From NCBI GenBank assembly GCA_002746275.1, contig NVWR01000001.1:41723-52834 (forward strand): a stretch of 11,112 bases of DNA, given 5' to 3'. Source of the stretch: Rhodobiaceae bacterium. GTDB lineage: Bacteria > Pseudomonadota > Alphaproteobacteria > Parvibaculales > Parvibaculaceae. Numbering within the stretch: the stretch's first letter is position 1; each line of letters opens with the position of its first letter. The notes beneath the pieces were generated by a model. That model was not told where the DNA came from and searched no databases. It saw only the letters and a program-made list of their open reading frames with translations. Made by a program: the position numbers and the translations under genes. This document shows positions 7,778 through 11,112 of the stretch, one piece after another.

Positions 7778-7798
7778 ACCCCCAATTTGTGACTATTC

Positions 7799-7812
7799 GA
7801 GGGATGCACAAG
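7799..7812 (+). promoter_or_regulatory. Ribosome-binding site deciding the pepA start
   Basis: GAGGG (7799-7803) stands 9 bases before the ATG at 7813. The in-frame GTG at 7789 and ATG at 7804 lie upstream of or directly against this element and have no ribosome-binding site of their own, so 7813 is the best-supported start. Confidence 0.6.
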
Positions 7813-9303
7813 ATGAATGTGAGTTTTGCCGATATTACGATGCCCAAATCGGGCGCCTTGGCCGTTTTTGTGGCGGAGGGCAAAACCCTCACAGGGACAG
7901 CGGCAGATATCGATAAAAAGGTCGATGGGGCGTTGAAACGGGCCATCAAGGCAGCCGCGTTCAAGGGCGCGAAAGGCCAGCTCATCGAATTGCTGGCACC
8001 AAAGGGCCTATCGGTGGCTCGCGTGGTTGTGATGGGGCTTGGAACAGCCTCTAAACTGGATACAGGCGCCTACGAAACTGTGGGGGGCACACTCACCGGC
8101 CATCTCGACAAAACAGCCGACAAAATCGCCGCCGTCGCGCTCGACGAGGTCAAAGGGTCGTCTGTATCGCCTGAAGAGGCTGCCGCCCATCTGGCCTTTG
8201 GTGCCAGGCTGCGCAGCTACAGTTTTGATAAGTACAGAACCAAGACGAAACCTGACGCGAAGAAAAAGCTCACCAAAATGGTGGTGATGTCGGCCGTCAC
8301 CACAAAGGCCCGCCGGGTGTTTTCTCCCTTAGGCAAAATAGCGGACGGTGTGTGTCTCGCACGCGATCTGGTGAACGAACCGGCTAATGTTCTCTATCCG
8401 GTTGAGTTTGCCGCTCGGGCCAAAAAGCTCACCAAGCTAGGCGTGAAAGTTGAAGTGCTCGGCGAAAAAGAAATGGCCAAGCTGGGCATGGGCGCACTGC
8501 TCGGTGTCGGGCAGGGGTCAACGCGGGCAAGCCAACTCGTCGTCATGCAATGGATGGGCGGGAAAAAGGGCGATGCCCCTGTCGCCTTTATCGGCAAAGG
8601 GGTTTGTTTCGATACCGGCGGTATTTCTCTGAAGCCCGGCGGTGGCATGGAAGACATGAAGGGCGACATGGGCGGGGCGGCTTGCGTCACGGGGCTCATG
8701 CACGCGCTTGCGGCGAGAAAAGCCTCGCTCAACGTGATCGGTGTGATTGGTCTTGTTGAAAATATGCCTGATGCGGCAGCCCAACGCCCGGGCGACATTG
8801 TCACATCGGCGGATGGGCAGACTATTGAAGTGATCAACACCGACGCCGAAGGTCGTTTGGTTCTGGCTGACGCGATTTGGTATGCGCAGGATCGGTTCGA
8901 TCCCAAATTCATGATTGATCTGGCCACGTTGACCGGCGCCATCATGGTGGCCCTGGGTCAAGAATATGCCGGGCTGTTCTCGAACAATGACAAGCTGAGC
9001 GCACAACTGACGGCATCGGGTCTTTCGGAAAACGAAAAAGTCTGGCGCATGCCGATGGGCGAGCCTTACGACAAAATGATCAATTCCAAGTTTGCTGACA
9101 TGAAGAATGTGGGCAGCCGCTATGGCGGATCAATCACCGCTGCGCAGTTCCTGTTGCGGTTCGTTGATGGTCGCCCCTGGGCCCATCTCGATATTGCAGG
9201 CACCGCTATGAACTCGCCCAAGAGCGCCATCAACACAAGTTGGGGTTCCGGCTATGGCGTGCGTTTGCTCAACCGTCTGGTCGCGGACCATTACGAAAAG
9301 TGA
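7813..9303 (+). CDS. pepA: Leucyl aminopeptidase PepA (peptidase family M17)
   Basis: PepA is a cytosolic hexameric two-metal aminopeptidase that removes N-terminal leucine and other residues from peptides. In E. coli it also binds DNA in Xer recombination at cer and in carAB control. The 496-residue protein has the poorly conserved N-terminal domain (about 1-165) and a well-conserved catalytic domain. Metal-site residues visible are K262 and D267 ([10 protein letters not shown]), D285 (KGDMGG), and D344 and E346 within the family signature NTDAEGRL (342-349). Catalytic K274 (SLKPGG) and R348 are also present. The C-terminal [11 protein letters not shown] and [11 protein letters not shown] patches are typical. 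The start is ATG 7813, with GAGGG 9 bases upstream. The stop overlaps the holC GTG as GTGA. A pepA-holC pair divergent from lptF-lptG also occurs in E. coli. Confidence 0.96.
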   Translation: MNVSFADITMPKSGALAVFVAEGKTLTGTAADIDKKVDGALKRAIKAAAFKGAKGQLIELLAPKGLSVARVVVMGLGTASKLDTGAYETVGGTLTGHLDKTADKIAAVALDEVKGSSVSPEEAAAHLAFGARLRSYSFDKYRTKTKPDAKKKLTKMVVMSAVTTKARRVFSPLGKIADGVCLARDLVNEPANVLYPVEFAARAKKLTKLGVKVEVLGEKEMAKLGMGALLGVGQGSTRASQLVVMQWMGGKKGDAPVAFIGKGVCFDTGGISLKPGGGMEDMKGDMGGAACVTGLMHALAARKASLNVIGVIGLVENMPDAAAQRPGDIVTSADGQTIEVINTDAEGRLVLADAIWYAQDRFDPKFMIDLATLTGAIMVALGQEYAGLFSNNDKLSAQLTASGLSENEKVWRMPMGEPYDKMINSKFADMKNVGSRYGGSITAAQFLLRFVDGRPWAHLDIAGTAMNSPKSAINTSWGSGYGVRLLNRLVADHYEK

Positions 9304-9749
9304 GCGAAGTTCTTTTCTATCATTTGCAACAGACCTCGCTGGAACAGGTGCTGCCTTCCTTGCTGGAGCGCAGCCTTGAGCGGGGTTGGAAGGCGGTTGT
9401 GCGGGTAGGCAATCCAGAGCGGATTGAGCCTCTCTGTGCGTCTCTGTGGGCCTACCGGGATGACAGCTTTTTGCCGCACGGCACGTCGGAAGATGGTCCT
9501 TTGAGTGCACAGACAATTGCACTCACTGCAGATGAGGAAAATCCGAACGAGGCCGACGTCCTGTTTCTGGTGGATGGGGCGGTGGTGCGTGACCTTGAAA
9601 GCTATCAGCGCTGCGTGCTCCTGTTTGACGGACGTAATGATGACGCGCTCACGGCGGCCCGTGCGCACTGGAAAGATCTGACGGCCACAGATCACGACAT
9701 CACCTATTGGCAACAAAATGAAGGCGGCGGTTGGGAAAAGAAAGCCTGA
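9300..9749 (+). CDS. holC: DNA polymerase III chi subunit HolC
   Basis: HolC (chi) belongs to the clamp-loader complex of DNA polymerase III and links the replisome to single-stranded DNA-binding protein. The 149-residue product is close to the E. coli length (147). Characteristic features are [18 protein letters not shown] (6-23), RGWKAVVRV (28-36), the strongly conserved [13 protein letters not shown] (49-61), VLFLVDGA (87-94), RCVLLFDG (104-111) and the C-terminal ITYWQQ...GGWEKKA. The GTG at 9300 overlaps the pepA TGA by sharing GTGA, and I see no strong ribosome-binding site of its own, so translation is probably coupled to pepA. The frame is open upstream to an ATG at 9240, but that would overlap pepA by 64 bases and add residues unlike any chi N-terminus. 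Partner holD (psi) is not in the window. Confidence 0.94.
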   Translation: MSEVLFYHLQQTSLEQVLPSLLERSLERGWKAVVRVGNPERIEPLCASLWAYRDDSFLPHGTSEDGPLSAQTIALTADEENPNEADVLFLVDGAVVRDLESYQRCVLLFDGRNDDALTAARAHWKDLTATDHDITYWQQNEGGGWEKKA

Positions 9750-9782
9750 TTTACTGCCCGGCTTACAAAGGGAGCAGAGACC

Positions 9783-10697
9783 ATGAAAAAACTCGGAGCG
9801 ATACTGCTGGCACTTCTCGTTATCGCGGGCGCGGGCTACTACGTTCTTTTTCTTCAGATGAGCGATCCAGATCGCTCTCTCTACAGTATTGATCTGGATG
9901 AAGTCCGGACCCTTGCCGGAAGCTTGGAGGGGGACCTGCCTGTTGCCATCAACACCGAAGCACCGGTCACATTGGAATTCCCGGAAGCCGCCGTGATTAC
10001 GGGGGGCGGTTGGAATGCCAATCCTATGGTCATCTATGCTTATCAGGTTGTGTACCCAGACGGCCACGTGATGATTGACGCGGCCATGAGTCACGAACAG
10101 GCGCAGGGCATGGGTGGTGAGGATATTCCGTTCGATGATGAGGTGCAGGCACGCTTGCAGGCCGCCCTCACGAGTGCCGAGAAGATCGTCTTTACCCACG
10201 AGCACCCGGACCACATTGGCGGGGTTATCGCTCACGCTGATGCGGTGGGGCTGTTGGACAGGGTGCGGCTTACGCAGAAGCAGATATCAGCTCCAGAGGC
10301 TTGGGGTGGAATGGCTTATCCCGATGGCGCATTGGATGGCTATGCGCCACTTGTCTACGACGACATCCTGGCGTTGGCACCGGGTATTGTGTTGATCGAA
10401 GCAGCCGGACATACGCCAGGCAGTCAGATCATTTTCGTGCGCCTTCAAAGCGGACAGGAATATCTCTTCATTGGTGATGTGGCCTGGAGCTATGCGGGCA
10501 TTGAGCGCGTGCTCCCGCGCCCCAATGTCGTGAGCTGGGCGTTCCTCGGCGAAGACCGTGCTCGCACCCACGCGCAGGTGGCAGAACTGAAAGAGTTGGC
10601 AGCGGCAAACCCGGACCTCGCCATCATCGTTGGCCATGATGGCCCTCGAACCCGCGCTCAGATCACAGCAGGCCTGTTGGGCGACCGCTTCCAGTAA
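9783..10697 (+). CDS. Membrane-anchored metallo-beta-lactamase-fold hydrolase, substrate unknown
   Basis: The 304-residue protein starts with a short basic tip (MKKLG) and one hydrophobic segment (about 5-24). That could be a membrane anchor or a signal peptide, so the catalytic part likely lies in the periplasm. The metallo-beta-lactamase fold is shown by THEHPDHIGG (138-147, metal ligands H139, H141, D143 and H144), H210 in AGHTPGS, D232 in FIGDVAW and H285 in VGHDG. All ligands of a two-metal centre are therefore in place. The preceding segment YQVVYPDGHVMIDAAMS (87-103) is the usual strand pair with its acidic residue. The fold covers hydrolases of lactones, thioesters, phosphodiesters and beta-lactams; nothing here tells which. 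The ATG has AAGGGAG 8 bases upstream (9768-9774), and the gene follows holC by 33 bp, suggesting the same transcript. Calling it a resistance enzyme would be unjustified. Confidence 0.85.
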   Translation: MKKLGAILLALLVIAGAGYYVLFLQMSDPDRSLYSIDLDEVRTLAGSLEGDLPVAINTEAPVTLEFPEAAVITGGGWNANPMVIYAYQVVYPDGHVMIDAAMSHEQAQGMGGEDIPFDDEVQARLQAALTSAEKIVFTHEHPDHIGGVIAHADAVGLLDRVRLTQKQISAPEAWGGMAYPDGALDGYAPLVYDDILALAPGIVLIEAAGHTPGSQIIFVRLQSGQEYLFIGDVAWSYAGIERVLPRPNVVSWAFLGEDRARTHAQVAELKELAAANPDLAIIVGHDGPRTRAQITAGLLGDRFQ

Positions 10698-10716
10698 GGA
10701 AGCGCACGATTGTCAT

Positions 10717-10751
10717 CCTCGCGCCTCTCCTGAGTTTCTAGGGGCGCGGGG
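10717..10751. terminator. Possible stem-loop between convergent genes
   Basis: CCTCGCGCC (10717-10725) can pair with GGCGCGGGG (10743-10751) as a 9-bp stem with one G-U pair and a 17-base loop. It lies in the 40-bp gap between the convergent hydrolase and dipeptidase genes and runs over the dipeptidase stop. Neither strand has a clear T-run after it, so it is at best an imperfect bidirectional terminator. Confidence 0.25.
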
Positions 10752-11112
10752 TGTCTTGCGCCGCGCGGAAGACCCGCATGAAATTTCCGCCGACTACTTT
10801 TGCAACATCACTGTCGCTCAGGCCGCGTTGAAACAGGCCACCGACGAACCACGGTAATTTCGTATAGGTTTCCAGAACCGGCTGGTAGTTGGCATCCATG
10901 TCCGTGCCAAGGCACACATGATCGACACCAACGGCCTCGATGAGTTCCAGGGTACGGTCCACAAAGCCGGCCAGATCAGATATGCCGATGCCCGCAGGCC
11001 ATGCCCCCACAACGCCTCCAGCGCTTGCCACCGCCTTGGCAAGGTCATGGGAAACAAAACGGGGTGACGAAAACAAATTGCTGTGGATATGCGTGTGGGA
11101 GGCCATGACGGG
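10738..11112 (-). CDS. Membrane dipeptidase family (peptidase M19), C-terminal part only
   Basis: M19 enzymes (renal/microsomal dipeptidase family) are zinc-dependent hydrolases with a TIM-barrel fold that cleave dipeptides. The reverse strand is open from the right edge to a TAG at 10738-10740, giving the last 124 residues. Seen in order: PVMASHTHIHS, the position of the family's PVIxSHS patch with a zinc-ligand histidine; SPRFVSHD, matching the segment with the conserved substrate-binding arginine; GGVVGAWP; VDHVCLGTDMDA, matching the conserved GSDFDG strand with its catalytic-site aspartate; and the ending VAKVVGGNFMRVFRA, a very typical M19 C-terminus. The first in-frame ATG (11104-11106) is internal, not the start. 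The metal-binding N-terminal half is outside the window, so activity cannot be judged. It converges on the metallo-hydrolase gene. Confidence 0.85.
   Translation of the reverse strand, partial: PVMASHTHIHSNLFSSPRFVSHDLAKAVASAGGVVGAWPAGIGISDLAGFVDRTLELIEAVGVDHVCLGTDMDANYQPVLETYTKLPWFVGGLFQRGLSDSDVAKVVGGNFMRVFRAAQDTPRP

Noticed and set aside
8394..9006. Two long overlapping open frames on the minus strand inside pepA
   Set aside because: They lie opposite the most conserved part of the M17 catalytic domain and look like low-complexity antisense translations.
9291..10235. A 314-codon open frame on the minus strand, across holC and the metallo-hydrolase
   Set aside because: It is fully antisense to two genes with clear family motifs, and its translation shows no domain I recognise; it is a shadow of the plus-strand codon pattern.
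9783..10697. Antibiotic-resistance beta-lactamase
   Set aside because: The HxHxDH motif defines only the fold, which is shared by many housekeeping hydrolases; no beta-lactamase-specific evidence is present.
1..11112. Mobile element, defence system, CRISPR array or RNA gene
   Set aside because: No transposase, integrase, terminal inverted repeats, spaced direct repeats or tRNA/rRNA-like stretches were found; nearly all bases belong to conserved core genes.

Overview
The window looks like chromosomal core DNA from an alphaproteobacterium of moderate GC content. Evidence is the divergent arrangement of an lptF-lptG-lptD-surA-pdxA-rsmA cluster (minus strand) and pepA-holC (plus strand), plus protein sequences typical of that class. 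I cannot name a genus. Coding density is high. No rRNA, tRNA, CRISPR array, insertion sequence, prophage gene or attachment site could be supported, and no gene-free stretch exceeds about 180 bases.

Layout. Positions 1-583 hold the N-terminal two thirds of rsmA (16S rRNA dimethyladenosine transferase), running off the left edge. Moving right, all on the minus strand, are pdxA (vitamin B6 synthesis), surA (periplasmic chaperone for outer-membrane proteins), lptD (outer-membrane LPS translocon), lptG and lptF (inner-membrane permease pair of the LPS exporter). Transcription runs from lptF at the right towards rsmA at the left. Spacings are 3 bp (lptF/lptG), 82 bp (lptG/lptD), 142 bp (lptD/surA, possibly with an internal promoter), 23-35 bp (surA/pdxA) and a 4-base GTGA overlap (pdxA/rsmA).

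The control region at about 7631-7812 separates lptF from the divergent pepA. It holds two dyads. One is a perfect inverted repeat of TTAACCAT resembling a CtrA-type site. The other is a stem-loop-like repeat closer to pepA. On the plus strand, pepA (leucyl aminopeptidase) overlaps holC (DNA polymerase III chi subunit) by GTGA. After 33 bp comes a metallo-beta-lactamase-fold hydrolase with an N-terminal membrane segment. The right edge holds the C-terminal part of a convergent M19 (membrane dipeptidase family) gene.

How the genes work together: LptF and LptG extract LPS from the inner membrane and LptD inserts it in the outer leaflet. SurA helps fold outer-membrane beta-barrels, LptD being a known client in E. 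coli. PdxA and RsmA are housekeeping passengers whose linkage to surA and lptD is ancient (also seen in E. coli).

I looked for an undescribed system and do not think the window contains one. The points worth a second look are the two dyads, the uncharacterised membrane-anchored hydrolase, the cysteine pattern of LptD and the non-standard active-site context of the dipeptidase.
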